Shown in pieces: positions 22,419-34,000 of a DNA stretch of 64,000 nt; position 1 is the first letter of the stretch; each line of letters begins with the position of its first letter. The stretch lies in NCBI GenBank assembly GCA_033239005.1, contig BSQZ01000030.1, positions 1,695,501 through 1,759,500 on the forward strand. The letters are read 5' to 3'. The stretch comes from Lamellibrachia satsuma (lineage: Eukaryota; Annelida; Polychaeta; Sabellida; Siboglinidae). Under the pieces are notes generated by a model, which saw nothing but the letters and a program-made list of their open reading frames with translations, was not told the origin of the DNA and made no database searches. Position numbers and translations under genes: made by a program.

Positions 22419-23652
22419 CAGGGGTGGGTTCAATTACACATAATTATATCAATTACAATTACATTTCAATTTGTAGTTCAATTACAATTACACTCATAAT
22501 TTCAATTACATTATGCGGAACCAAATATATTCAGCATTTGTTAATTATATAGTTTTGCACTTTTGCTGAATTTCAATATTTTGTACACAATTGATAAACA
22601 AATATAACAGTAATGATTGTAAATTGTTGAAGAATTGTGGCTTGAATTTTGAATTGTACTAAATAAAAAGACAGCCGTTTAAACATATTTTTATTATATA
22701 AATATATATTTAAAATCTGGTATATAGACATTAATAAATTATATATATATATATGTTGATGTATTTATAAACTCTTTCAAATCAATCTAGGTACTTGTCT
22801 TAACATAGGGTACATGATTTTTGCTTATATAAAGACATTAGACAATGTCCACAAGGCTTCACCTCCTGTAGTTGCACAATCTGTCTTGGAGAAGGAAAGC
22901 ATGCTGTGTGTCTGTGGCTGTAGCAGTGCTAATTATTGTTTGCTGAGAGGGTGGATTAGCACCTGTCCATGGCCCTGTGTACTCTAAGGATCTCTAACCA
23001 AACTGCAAACTGGTACAGTATTAAACAATGGTAGCCCAGACTGTCTCACTTGAGTCAACATACTGAATTGAGAACAACTAGCACAAGCTCTAAGTGGACT
23101 TTAACTCAGGGCTTCTGACTTGAAAAGATACTTCCTCTGGAAGACAACTTTGTGTAGCTTCACTGCAGTCAAAAAGGGAATAGCTCAGACATACACAATG
23201 TCATAAAATATTTGACTGTCAGGCTATCTGGTGTCAATACAGCTACACAAGTGTGCACACTTTGTGCTTTTGTATTAAAAGACATACAAAACTCTGTTGA
23301 TCTCAATGCTTGTAAACAATTATTTGAGCTAAATTCATATAAATTAGCGATTACAAAAATCGGAAGTAAAAAAAATCATAAATCAATGATTTTTTTGGAG
23401 TGATTTAAATCATGATTAAAATCAATGATTTAAATAAAACAACCCTGAACCTGTATGAGACTTAAATTATATTATATTGACAGTCTGTTCAGGTAGTTTG
23501 TGATATGAAACGTACTGTAATTGATTGTAATTGAAATAAATTTTCAATTATACAAAATATAACAATTACAGCACAAATTTGAAACCATAATCAATTACAA
23601 TTACACAATTTTGCTGTAATCAATTACAATTACGTAATTGGACCCAGCCCTG
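22419..23652. mobile_element. DNA element with 19-bp inverted ends, carrying a nested second element
   Basis: Left end CAGGGGTGGGTTCAATTAC; right end (reversed) CAGGGCTGGGTCCAATTAC, 17 of 19. The termini are rich in CAATTACAATTACA. The centre (about 22672-23447) is a second element homologous to 40095-40894. No matching target duplication flanks the outer element, so host sequence may have been deleted. No transposase. Confidence 0.75.
22672..23447. mobile_element. nested copy of the 40095-40894 hAT-like element, inverted
   Basis: Long similarity to the reverse complement of 40095-40894, for example GACATTAGACAATGTCCACA, TGCTAATTATTGTTTGC and the end ACAACCCTG. The left end (CAGCCGTTT) is degraded. 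Confidence 0.8.
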
Positions 23653-24919
23653 AATATGATGTTATCTGCATATCCTGCAGCTCCACAGAAATGTTGCCCA
23701 ATGTAACAGCCAATACCACGGTCTTTTAATTCTTCCAACAGTCCATCCATGTATACCTCAAATAGAAGTGGAGACATAACACCTTGGCGAACCCCATTCT
23801 TCACACTGAATTGGTTTGATATTATGTCATTCCATCTAACTTGTAATTTCTGGTGGGTGTACATGTGAAGTAAAAGTCTTACAACTAATGGGCACATACC
23901 CTTATCAATTAATTTTTGAAACAACACAATAATTTACTCTATCGAATGCTTTAGAAGCATCAAGTAATAAAATATGTACAGTACTACCATTATTTACATA
24001 ATATGAAATAGTTTCTTTTACCATAAAAGTACACATTTTTGTAGATAAGCCATCTTTAAACCCAAATTGTAAATCTGATGTGTTAAAAACTCCAGTTTGT
24101 TGTTTGATAATAATGGCATCATAAAGTTTACCAATGATGCTGCCTAAGGTCAATGCCCTATAGTTATCAGAGCTGTGATACGCCTTTCTTTTATCTTTCT
24201 GAAGTGGCACCATAGTACCTATCAGTAACTCACTTGGGGATACACCATGAATAAACATGCCATTGTAGGGCAAGGTTAATGCTTTAAACAGTTTTTCAGT
24301 ACCATGTATAATATGGTTTGGAAATAAGCCATTTTCTTCCTTTTTACAATGTTTCATGCAATTTACACATTTCTTGAGATCATCAATATCAATATCATGC
24401 TGCTGATGGCAGTTGTGACCATCATCAGTATCATTTTCATGCATACACATATTAATAACAAGATTGTCAACTCTACTTTTTTAATAAGTGCATGTGATCT
24501 TCATCAAATCCAACAGAATTGTACAATTGTTCAAACTTTGAGGAAAATAAGTCGGCAATATCTTCTGACCCTATATGACCATCAATAACATTAGGCAGAA
24601 AATGAGAAGATTTTTTTAAACTATGCACCTCTTTCCATAAGTTACGATCATTACCTTCACTAATAGCTTCAACCATTCTATTGCGTTTTATCCTTGTTTC
24701 TTCCTTTATTACATATCTCACAGCGTAGTGATACCTGGAGCGAGTACGCCTCATGATATCGGCTACTTCACCATTATGTGGCCTACCACATTGCACCCAA
24801 ATATCATGCCAGAACAAGGAAGTATTTGTTGAGCCTGTACATGTTCGTTCCAACCAGGTATCACCTTGCTGCTTCTTTCTTGACACCTGTCTTTGGCAAA
24901 CACATATCTGAGGCAACAT
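23601..24919 (-). pseudogene. LINE reverse transcriptase fragments
   Basis: Three overlapping minus frames (24919-24473, 24450-23905, 23927-23601) together cover the pre-RT linker, fingers and palm listed for the parent element. Successive frameshifts separate them. The palm has YADN in place of YADD. Confidence 0.85.
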
Positions 24920-25149
24920 TGCAACTATTTACAACAGTATTACACAAATCAGAGAAAAAACCTGTGTGCCTTTTACATTGTTAATCAACACAACTAACAG
25001 CATCATGATTAAAATCAAAACATGATATCAACTTATCAAGCTCACGTTTGTAATTCTCAATGTGGATCTCCATACATTTATGCAAAGCTACATTCGTTTT
25101 ACATTTACGTTCAAATGATTCATGGTATGACACATCTATTTGCATTTCA

Positions 25150-25823
25150 AGACATTGGAACATGATCAGAAAAATTACTGTTCATAAACACTGATTCATA
25201 TTTGATAATTGATTCACGCAAGTTCTGTGTTACCATAAAGTGGTCTATTGTTGACTTGCAGCCATTGTTCTTCAAGCAGTATGTATATGGTATATTAGAA
25301 CATTCGGCATCAATACATAACAACATTTGTTCATTATTAACAAATGAATGGAGAGCTCTTGTCTGTGGAGTATCCCTTGTTAAGTCTGTTAAAGTCACCA
25401 CCCAATACAAAATATTGTGATGCAGTTTTGTTACAAATATCACCCACTTCATTAAGAATGTCTATATATTCAAACAAATCGTGATTTGCATAACCCTTGT
25501 CACATGGCATATACATGTTAAACAATACAAACTCAATACCATCTACTGTCACTTTCACAGCACACAGCCTCTTAGATATACACTCTATCGTATCCACTTT
25601 ACAGCTAATATTGGATGATCAAATGATTGATGTCAATATGATTGGGTCTGCCTATTAATGGCACACTCTCATCCATTGAGCTGGATACAACGCACACACT
25701 GTTTGGACTAAATGAGTTCAATCTTTGTATAAATTGTGTTTTATACATACAATGTTCTTGTATAAAAAAAATCACACGCCACCAGCAAGGTTTGCGTAAT
25801 AATATACTTGTCAACACCAGCAA
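25150..25823 (-). pseudogene. LINE apurinic-like endonuclease fragments
   Basis: Frames 25823-25605, 25597-25337 and 25452-25147 carry the exonuclease/endonuclease/phosphatase blocks: FIQEHCMYK, LFNMYMPCDKGY, GGDFN and NFSDHVPM (the SDH block). A 36-bp tandem duplication (CACCAGCAAGGTTTGCGTAA) lies at about 25780-25850. Confidence 0.8.
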
Positions 25824-25909
25824 GGTTTGCGTAATAACATACTTGTCAACACCAAAATGCTTACAATTGTAAGAGCCAAACTTGAGTTAGTTTTATTTGT
25901 CCATCGTGT

Positions 25910-27092
25910 TTATGTTTCATTTTGACTTGAATTCACACCAGTTTCCCCATTGCTCAGTGTACTGTCAGTTCGTTTGTTACTTCCCTTGGGAGGGAAATAT
26001 CTTCTAATGTTGATGCCACATGGCCAAAAGTCAGGATTATAAACCTTCATGAGATCATCTTTAGATATTTCTAGTTTAAATGTCTGATGCTTGGCATCAA
26101 TGTGCGAACACACACACCTTTAGATTTAATGTGATCTTTGAGATCAGTCTCTTTTGTTACCTTTGACACCCTTTCTATTACTAGATCTCTACTAGGAGGT
26201 GGTGCCCCCTGTACACAATCACTGCCACAACCAGTGCCAAACACAATGTTTCTCTTTTCCTTTTCTACCACTGTCCATTTCTATCCATTGTTCCCATCAC
26301 AGGACTTAGGTTTAGGCGGGGCCTGTTGTACGGGGTATGCCACTTTCTGAGTGGTCATTGCATTTGTTGTACCGGTAACCCGATTAGTACTTCTAGGAGG
26401 CCGTACTGCCTCTGAGGCATGTTGGACAGGACATGCCACAGGTAGACTGGCTAACTGACAGTTAGATTATTATTATCTCTGTTTAACTGGACAGCATCTG
26501 CATATTTTGTCTGCCTTTCTTGCTTCTGCAGTAATATACCATGTTTCTGTACCTCATTAAATACATCATCTACTGTTTGTCTAGTGTCCATATGCTCTGC
26601 TCTGCAGAGGGAGATATTGCCCTCAACATTGTTTATTTTGTTTTCTAATCTTACCAACCTGTCTAAGACTGATGTCAGGTCCATTTCATCTGGGGTAAAG
26701 TTAGGTAATCCCTTAATGTCAGTGGCAGCAAAACACGGTTCAACTTTCATTTCATCTAATTTTTTGAATGCAACATAGATATCTTCTACTGATTTCTCTG
26801 CCTTGCTTCTATTGTTTGACTCCTGTCTGTTCTGGGGATCACCCAGCTCATGTCTGTACTCATCATAAAGCACCTGTTTAGCATCAAGTACATCTTGATC
26901 TGCATAAAATTTCATACAGGACATTTGAATTTTCAGCTTTGATGACTGATGTCTATACGTGTTAACGTATGCCAATAACTCATTTACCCTAAGTTTCTTT
27001 TGCACATTTACACTGTCTGTCCTTTCTTCCACATTTACAAACGCTGCTGTATCAACGCACTCTTGGCAGATTTTACATGAGCCTACTTGCAA
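25910..27092 (-). pseudogene. LINE ORF1-like protein
   Basis: 213 open codons (27092-26451) hold a cysteine-containing N-terminus (CKICQEC) and a coiled-coil-like segment (LVRLENKINNVEGNISL). Further frames at 26271-25910 give SRDLVIERVSK and FWPCGINIRRYFPPKG, resembling the RRM-like C-terminus of LINE ORF1 proteins that carry an N-terminal PHD-type finger. Frame breaks separate the parts. Confidence 0.65.
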
Positions 27093-27099
27093 TTTGCAA

Positions 27100-27745
27100 A
27101 ACTTGGAATGAAAATTGTAAATGATTACAATACATGCACATTCTAGGTTGGGTTCTACCTATGGTACTAAACAAGATGACTGTAAATATTACATATGGTG
27201 CTGAACAAGGCCATTATAAATATTAAATATACTTTTAACATGCATTTCAAAATACTCTGCTACAATCAGTGTACAATATGTACATACCCTGCAAAACATG
27301 AGCAGCAACTACTGACAGTTTCTCAGCGTTCGTCTTGGTGTACACCCATATTAGGTTTTGGTGGTGATGAATGTTCATTGAGGGGCGTGTGTGCATCCGG
27401 CCTTCACAAAGCAGTACGGAGATTCTGAAGAAATGTTGTGATAGAACACCTCCTTCAGCTACTTTGAATCACAGTAGAAAACGCTTTTCCTTCTTTTGTA
27501 ATCAGTTAGTAGCAGAGTCCTCAGGTCCATCTCACTGTTGTCAACAAGGTACACAGCTAGATGACAGTACATACATGGTGGCCTCATTGTCATGCCCTTC
27601 TCCCACCCAGACCAGACAGCGGATCTGGTAAAACATCACCTTGCACTGTCAGACTGCTTTTTTGGGACATGATTGATCCTTAAGCATGCAACATAGTTTG
27701 GCAAGGAAAGTTTTCAATTTAATACATGGCAGTGTCGTGTATGCT
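27100..27745. other. no recognised gene
   Basis: A forward frame at 27371-27631 contains RTPPSATLNHSRKRFSFF and similar. I cannot assign it; it could be an older repeat fragment or chance. Confidence 0.35.
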
Positions 27746-27750
27746 TGCAT

Positions 27751-29571
27751 GTGTGGTATCTATGGATGGATTGATGAATGTGTGGTATCTATGGATGGAT
27801 TGATGAATGTGTGGTATCTATGGATGGATTGATGAATGTGTGGTATCTATGGATGGATTGATGCATGTGTGGTATCTATGGATGGATTGATGCATGTGTG
27901 GTATCTATGGATGGATTGATGCATGTGTGGTATCTATGGATGGATTGATGCATGTGTGGTATCTATGGATGGATTGATGCATGTGTGGTATCTATGGATG
28001 GATTGATGCATGTGTGGTATCTATGGATGGATTGATGCATGTGTGGTATCTGTGGATGGATTGATGCATGTGTGGTATCTATGGATGGATTGATGCATGT
28101 GTGGTATCTGTGGATGGATTGATGCATGTATGGTATCTATGGATGGATTGATGCATGTGTGGTATCTGTGGATGGATTGATGCATGTATGGTATCTGTGG
28201 ATGGATTGATGCATGTGTGGTATCTGTGGATGGATTGATGCATGTGTGGTATCTGTGGATGGACTGATGCATGTGTGGTATCTATGGATGGACTGATGCG
28301 TGTGTGGTATCTGTGGATGGACTGATGCATGTGTGGTATCTGTGGATGGACTGATGCGTGTGTGGTATCTGTGGATGGATTGATGCATGTGTGGTATCTG
28401 TGGATGGACTGATGCGTGTGTGGTATCTGTGGATGGATTGATGCATGTGTGGTATCTGTGGATGGATTGATGCGTGTGTGGCATCTGTGGATGGATTGAT
28501 GCATGTGCGGTATCTATGGATGGATTGATGCATGTGTGGTATCTGTGGGTGGATTGATGCGTGTATGGCATCTATGGATGGATTGATGTGTGTGTGGCAT
28601 CTATGGATGGATTGATGTGTGTGTGGCATCTATGGATGGATTGATGCATGTGCGGTATCTATGGATGGATTGATGCATGTGCGGTATCTATGGATGGATT
28701 GATGCATGTGCGGTATCTATGGATGGACTGATGCGTGTGCGGCATCTATGGATGGACTGATGCGTGTGCGGTATCTATGGATGGACTGATGCGTGTGCGG
28801 CATCTATGGATGGACTGATGCGTGTGCGGCATCTATGGATGGACTGATGCGTGTGCGGCATCTATGGATGGACTGATGCGTGTGCGGCATCTATGGATGG
28901 ACTGATGCGTGTGCGGCATCTATGGATGGATTGATGCGTGTGTTGCATGTATGGATGGATTGATGCGTGTGTGGCATCTATGGATGGATTGATGCGTGTG
29001 TGGCATCTATGGATGGATTGATGCGTGTGTGGCATCTATGGATGGATTGATGCGTGTGCGGCATCTATGGATGGATTGATGCGTGTGTGGCATCTATGGA
29101 TGGATTGATGCGTGTGTGGCATCTATGGATGGATTGATGCGTGTGTGGCATCTATGGATGGATTGATGCGTGTGTGGCATCTATGGATGGATTGATGCGT
29201 GTGTGGCATCTATGGATGGATTGATGCGTGTGTGGCATCTATGGATGGATTGATGCGTATGTGGTATCTATGGGTGGATTGATGCGTGTGTGGTATCTAT
29301 GGATGGATTGATGCATGTGTGTTATCTATGGATGGATTGATGCATGTATGGGTGGACCATGCATGTATGGCATCTATGGATGGATTGATGCATGTGTGTT
29401 ATCTATGGATGGATTGATGCATGACCATGCATGTATGGCATCTATGGATGGATTGATGCATGTGTGTTATCTATGGATGGATTGATGCATGTATTCATGA
29501 ATTGATGCATGTATGGTATATGTGGATGGATTGATGCATGTGTGCATGGATTGATGCATGTGTGGGTGGAC
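27751..29571. repeat. 29-bp minisatellite, about 63 copies
   Basis: The unit is TGTGGTATCTATGGATGGAT followed by TGATGCATG. Variants are arranged in blocks: TGATGAATG units first (27751-27840), then TGATGCATG, a CTATGG/CTGTGG mixed zone (28045-28560), an ACTGATGCGTGTGCGGCAT block (about 28716-28930), an ATTGATGCGTGTGTGGCAT block (about 28930-29260), then decay with deletions. It ends about 100 bp upstream of the CYTH start codon. Confidence 0.95.
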
Positions 29572-29669
29572 CATGAATTATATATATATTATATGTACAT
29601 ACAAAAAAAGGCTTAGAAATGTCCACATTTAGTAACTGTATTTTTTGCATTGATAGGTGAAACTGCAAA

Positions 29670-29825
29670 ATGCCCCAGAACGTGGATGTCAAAGCTAATG
29701 TGAAGGACATAAAGAAAGTGAAAGCTGTGGCTGAAGGACTGAGTCAGTCAGATGGAAAACTGATAGTGCAAGAAGACACGTTTTTTCTCGTGCCGAATGG
29801 CCGACTAAAACTACGAGAAATCCAG
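29670..29825 (+). CDS. CYTH gene exon 1 (coding part)
   Basis: Begins 13 nt after the 3' splice site GCATTGATAG|GTGAAAC. 52 codons end GRLKLREIQ with donor CCAG|GTGCCC. Alignment of this exon with CYTH N-termini fixes ATG 29670. Confidence 0.85.
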
Positions 29826-32800
29826 GTGCCCAGATCTACGTGACATACATGGATAACCACATGCACACACGTATTAGGCTCTTTATTTAAGCTTTGTCAC
29901 ACCAACTGTCTTAAACTAAAAACTATTCATACATTTGTAACACAACCAGGCAGTCAGTAGTAGTGCAGGTGTAGTAGTAAGAGCTATATGATTTTCAATG
30001 GGCCATCGGTCACAAACACTCTTACATCCACAATTATATAATTTATCAAAACATTGGATAAACAAAATAAAACATAATAAATACATACATAAAACATGTC
30101 ACAATTTTAAGAACATCAATCAATTTACAAATCATACACATAAAATAATAATAACAACATTTAAATAAAACCATTAAACAAAACCATCAATTTACAATTA
30201 TTACAATATCAGCATTTGCAGGCATGTCAAGTTAAAAATGTTTCACATAGTTCTTATTTACAAATCCTATAAAAAAAATACAGTATCTTCATAGTTATAT
30301 TTATAAATCCTTTAAAAATTACAATAAGTTATAAATAGAAAAATTAATATATTAAATAAAACCCATTAAGTAAAATCATCAATTTACAATTTCTAAGTAT
30401 CAACATTCATGCAGGCCTATCAAGTTGGAAATGTTCACAATTATGTCACAGTTGAGCTAAGGAAGTGTAAAGCACTTTGAACACCAGGAGTGAGTTCCAC
30501 AGAGTCGGTGCAACAACTGCTCTAGTTCCAACATCTGTCTTAACACCGGGAACAAAAAGTAGATTAGAATTAGATGATCGAAGCTGTCTGGGCTGTCATG
30601 CAGGAGTGAGCAGTGAATGTAAATATGCTGGTTGCTTGGATGAAAGTGCATGATACGTGATTCTGCATATCTTAAGAATAATGCTATATCGGACAAGGAG
30701 CCTTTACCTTTTTTATATACTGTACTTCCTTCCTGACATGTTTTAAAAACAGTGATTTAAAACATGCTGCAGTGTTCACATTTTAATGTGTTCTCGGACA
30801 GTGTCCACAGTTTCGTTCCCCTGGTTCCTCTGTATGCAAATGTTCGCTGACCGATAGATAGCACAGCAGTAAACGGAAAGAAAGAAATAGGAAAAAAGAA
30901 ATGGAAAGAAAGAAACAAAGTTGACTAAGAAAAAAGTAACAGGAAAAAATAAATGGAAAGAAACGCCCTGTTTTTGCTATATTTATCTTTGAAATGATGC
31001 TAAAATGTCTCAGAAAGAAAAGTTTAAAATATTAACATGACTAATTGAGGTTTACAAGCTAATGGCATAAAGGTATTAAATATTTTCAGTTTTCATAATT
31101 GCAATTCATAGCTCACTGATCCACAGATTCACTCCTGAAGCCATTCCCAATTTACCCTTGAAGCCATTCCCAATTTACCCTTGAAGCCATTCCCTTGATC
31201 CCCAATTGACCCATGAAGCCATTTCATAATTGTATCTTGGATGATCCCTTTTGCTTAATTCAAACTGACATTTGATCCCAAATTGGTGGCTTCCATTTCA
31301 ATTGCCTCCCAAAAAAACAGCCATTGAGGCAAAACTGTCATTTCATGAACTGTGATCCTTACGTGTGTAGTAATCTGTGAACTCAGTTTTTAATTAATTT
31401 GTGCGATAGTATGATCTAATGAATAATTATACATGTTTTTCATGTGAATTATAGGTGTATTTTAACTGAAATAGAATCTGAAAAAACCTGTTTCTTTGTT
31501 TCTTTTTTTCCATTTCTTTTTTCCTGTTTCTTTGCTACATTCAGTGACTGATACAGATATTTACAGGCCTGAGATCTATTACATTGCAATGTAATAGGTT
31601 ACTATTACATAGTTTCCTTTCTATTACTATTACATTTTTCACCGGAACTATTTTCTTTTGATTAAGCATTTTACATACTTAATCACTCACATAGATTCAA
31701 ATTAACTGATGGGTGTATAATTAATTCCCAATTAAATTAATCTCACACAATTCCAGTCAGATGTAGAAGTTTCATATATTCATTGGAATGAAACAAACCA
31801 AGCAATGTCACTGTCATATAACACAGTCTGATTCTCCTGCTCGGCTGCTGCTTCGTGGACAGTTAATTATTGACTCAAAGATAGGACTTTTTCACACTTT
31901 TGGTCAATAGTGTGCGTGCTAGCTACCAACTGAGAAAAACACAGACAATTTGGTTAAGTCCCTGGATTTTGTTCAAACATTACCCATGCAGCATGGCAGG
32001 CTGGCAGCTAGGGTTGGGAGATGGCAATGATTGATTGATTCAGATGTTAAAGACAGTCTGTTTAGTGCTAGAAGCCTGGAACCCTTATCCTGCTTCAGTT
32101 AATGAATGAATAGGCTTGTGTAAAAAGGATAGATGGCTGGTGGACCTGGCATCAAATGACCAATTAGCCATGCAACAGTCCCACTGTCTCCTGCTAATCG
32201 TGCTAAAGTTCATTGACTGTCATGATTCACATACTAAACCATTTTATCACAACTGTTGGAAAATAAATAAAACTGCATGTGAACGACTGAACACGATTCT
32301 TGTCCAAGTCCCATTACGTCAAAATACATAATTTTTTGGTCTGATTATTTTAAATGAAATTGAATTTTGGTGTGATTGAAATGTAATAGCAAAGTAATAG
32401 CTTAGTTACTATTACTTTGCTTTCTATTACTATTACGTTGCGTTCTATTCCATCTATTGCTGTTACTATTACTGGAACAATTGTAATTATTACTATTACA
32501 TATTACTATTACCCCAGGCCTGATATTTACTGGTACAGATAATACAGTGTTTCAAACTTGTGGTTTCAGCAAACTCTAAATGTAGACAAGAATAAAAAAG
32601 GGCACACATGCATAAACATACAGGACTTATCACTCAGTTTCAACACGCAAAAGTGACAGCCAACAAACAAAGTTGTCAGAATGTGTCTAAACAAAGTGCA
32701 TCTCTCCTCTTTGTAGGGTGACACAGCAGAGCTAATATTCTACAAAAGGAGTGACACAGCATCGGCCAAACTCAGCGAATTTCAAACTACCGAAGTGCCT

Positions 32801-33908
32801 GACCCTCATCAACTGAAGGTTTGTTGTTGTTTACTAAAACACCTATTTGTTTTTGAGTAAGAAAGATGAGACAATCCATTTCTCAGATGTATTACAGGAT
32901 TCATAATGTGTATCACTTTTAATTAGGTGTTCATTCAAGGATGATCGTCTGTTGTTGAATAACTGCTATGCAATTTAATACAAATTCCTGTAAAGTATAA
33001 CCCCCAAAATAGCGGACAAGATGGGTCTATTACAATTATAATTAATTACAGTAATTATCATGCAGCGTAATTTGGTACCATCATTGGCAGACTTAAGACT
33101 GGCATACATGGTAATAATTCAAAGATTTTTTTTTAACATGAAGGTTGATGTTTTTAGCTTTTGAAATAGCAATTGTTCCCGATACGAGTCTTCACAAGTT
33201 GTGAGTTATACCCTGTTCTGAATCACGTTGTATCCATACTGTGTTGTTCTTGCAGTGTGTTCTGGAACAGGCGCTGGGGGTGAGGGGCGTACTGAAGAAA
33301 CGACGATTGCTCTACATGGTGGGTCAGACACGCATTCATGTCGACCAAGTGGAGGGTCTTGGGCACTTTATGGAACTTGAGGTATCACAAGTTTACTAGA
33401 ACAATTATTAGTTTGTGACAATCTAAGAGTTTAATGTATATAACACCGTATTTTAAAAAAGATTGTTCTTTTGTGCAAATGTGTTCTCCTGCACATATAA
33501 AATGCATGATGCACTAAATCAAAGAAATCTTTATCTGTTTATTTTCAGACCCATTTTCCATGAATAAATTCCTCCATAAAAAATGGTGTTTTACAGTCGT
33601 TGGTGTGTGTGCATGCGTGCGTGCCATAATAACACAAAACATGTCCGCATCTTATCAAGTGTGACTGCAAAATAAAGTGTCTTTGGGGGAAAATACATTG
33701 ATGTACTGTGCTACCTCGCTCCCCATGAACCCGATCTTTGGTAGTGTAATTTGACTTGTTTCGCACACAGGTAGGGCTTGGCGAGGGAGACACAGTAGAT
33801 GGAGGCAAGAAGATAGCGCAGGACTTGATGGACAAACTGGGCGTGTCCAAGACTGACCTCATCGCTGTCGCATACATAGACCTGTTGCTTGCACAGACAA
33901 ACAAATGA
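29670..33908 (+). CDS. CYTH-domain protein (triphosphate tunnel metalloenzyme fold); whole gene, 4 exons
   Basis: Exons 29670-29825, 32717-32818, 33256-33381 and 33771-33908, all introns phase 0, give 173 residues plus stop. The order of motifs is that of CYTH proteins (class IV adenylyl cyclase CyaB, thiamine triphosphatase, and uncharacterised animal relatives): an N-terminal strand MPQNVDVKANVKD in place of the usual ..E.E.K, FFLVPNGRLKLREI (the R.KLRE strand), AELIFYKRSD, VLKKRRLLYMVG, TRIHVDQVEGLGHFMELE (the LG.F.E.E strand) and a C-terminal helix ending VAYIDLLLAQ. It probably binds metal and triphosphate in an eight-stranded tunnel; the reaction cannot be told, and it may be a cyclase-like protein without cyclase activity. 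The glutamate of the first motif is replaced by V/D. The start follows an acceptor at 29654-29656. No signal peptide or membrane segment. Confidence 0.88.
29826..31560. other. CYTH intron 1, first part
   Basis: AT-rich. Contains a purine-rich inverted-repeat arm (30878-30932), a 24-bp triplicate (GAAGCCATTCCCAATTTACC, about 31137-31193) and no recognisable coding sequence. A minus frame at 30457-30696 is not recognised. Confidence 0.5.
30878..31541. repeat. long-spaced inverted repeat of GAAA-rich arms
   Basis: 30878-30932 (AGAAATAGGAAAAAAGAAAT) and the complement of 31487-31541 (AGAAACAGGAAAAAAGAAAT) are similar over about 45 bp. Purine-rich sequence makes chance similarity possible, but the shared AGGAAAAAAGAAATGGAAA is specific. 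It could be the ends of an unrecognised element. Confidence 0.5.
31565..32522. mobile_element. hAT-like non-autonomous element in CYTH intron 1
   Basis: Flanked by exact 8-bp copies of ATATTTAC (31557-31564 and 32523-32530), which fit the nTnnnnAn hAT target pattern. Ends are AGGCCTGAGATCTATTACAT and, reversed, CAGGCCTGGGGTAATAGTAA. Subterminal CTATTACTATTACA repeats occur in both ends. No transposase. Confidence 0.8.
32717..32818 (+). CDS. CYTH gene exon 2
   Basis: Acceptor CTTTGTAG before GGTGACACAG; donor TGAAG|GTTTGT. 34 codons with AELIFYKRSDTASAKLSEF. Confidence 0.87.
33256..33381 (+). CDS. CYTH gene exon 3
   Basis: Acceptor TTCTTGCAG before TGTGTTCTGG; donor CTTGAG|GTATCA. 42 codons with VLKKRRLLYMVGQTRIHVD and GLGHFMELE. 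Confidence 0.88.
33771..33908 (+). CDS. CYTH gene exon 4 (stop)
   Basis: Acceptor CGCACACAG before GTAGGGCTTG. 45 codons, DGGKKIAQDLMDKLGVSK then DLIAVAYIDLLLAQTNK, and TGA at 33906-33908. Confidence 0.87.
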   Translation, partial: VGLGEGDTVDGGKKIAQDLMDKLGVSKTDLIAVAYIDLLLAQTNK

Positions 33909-33994
33909 TCATATTCTCCATTTTATTTATAAGTGCAGAATAATTGTATAGATCAGCGGTTCTCAACCTTTTTGCCTCCAAGGCCCCCGTGTCC

Positions 33995-34000
33995 AATAAA
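33995..34000 (+). promoter_or_regulatory. AATAAA inside the hAT element, 87 nt after the CYTH stop
   Basis: First AATAAA downstream of the CYTH stop codon. It belongs to the transposon's terminal region. Use as the gene's polyadenylation signal is inference. Confidence 0.3.

Larger units (their letters stand above)
21720..27092 (-). mobile_element. degenerate two-ORF LINE (ORF1, endonuclease, RT), interrupted by nested elements
   Basis: Minus strand, 5' to 3': ORF1 (27092 to about 25910), endonuclease (about 25823 to 25150) and reverse transcriptase (about 24920 to 21720). Endonuclease blocks include LNSFSPNSVCVVSSSMDE, VLFNMYMPCD and QYFVLGGDFN. RT blocks include DNYRALTLGSIIGKLYD, LQFGFKDGLSTKMC, LLLDASKAFDRVNY, NGVRQGVMSPLLFEVYMDGL and AAGYADNI (one of the two aspartates is N). 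Frameshifts and stops occur throughout. The RT is split at 22419-23652 by a nested insertion. Confidence 0.88.

Noticed and set aside
28021..28629. Open minus-strand frames of 83-144 codons (HQSIHRYHTC-type repeats)
   Set aside because: They are the 29-bp minisatellite read through; units with CTATGG put TAG stops in one frame each, there is no non-repetitive coding sequence, and the frame cycles every three units.
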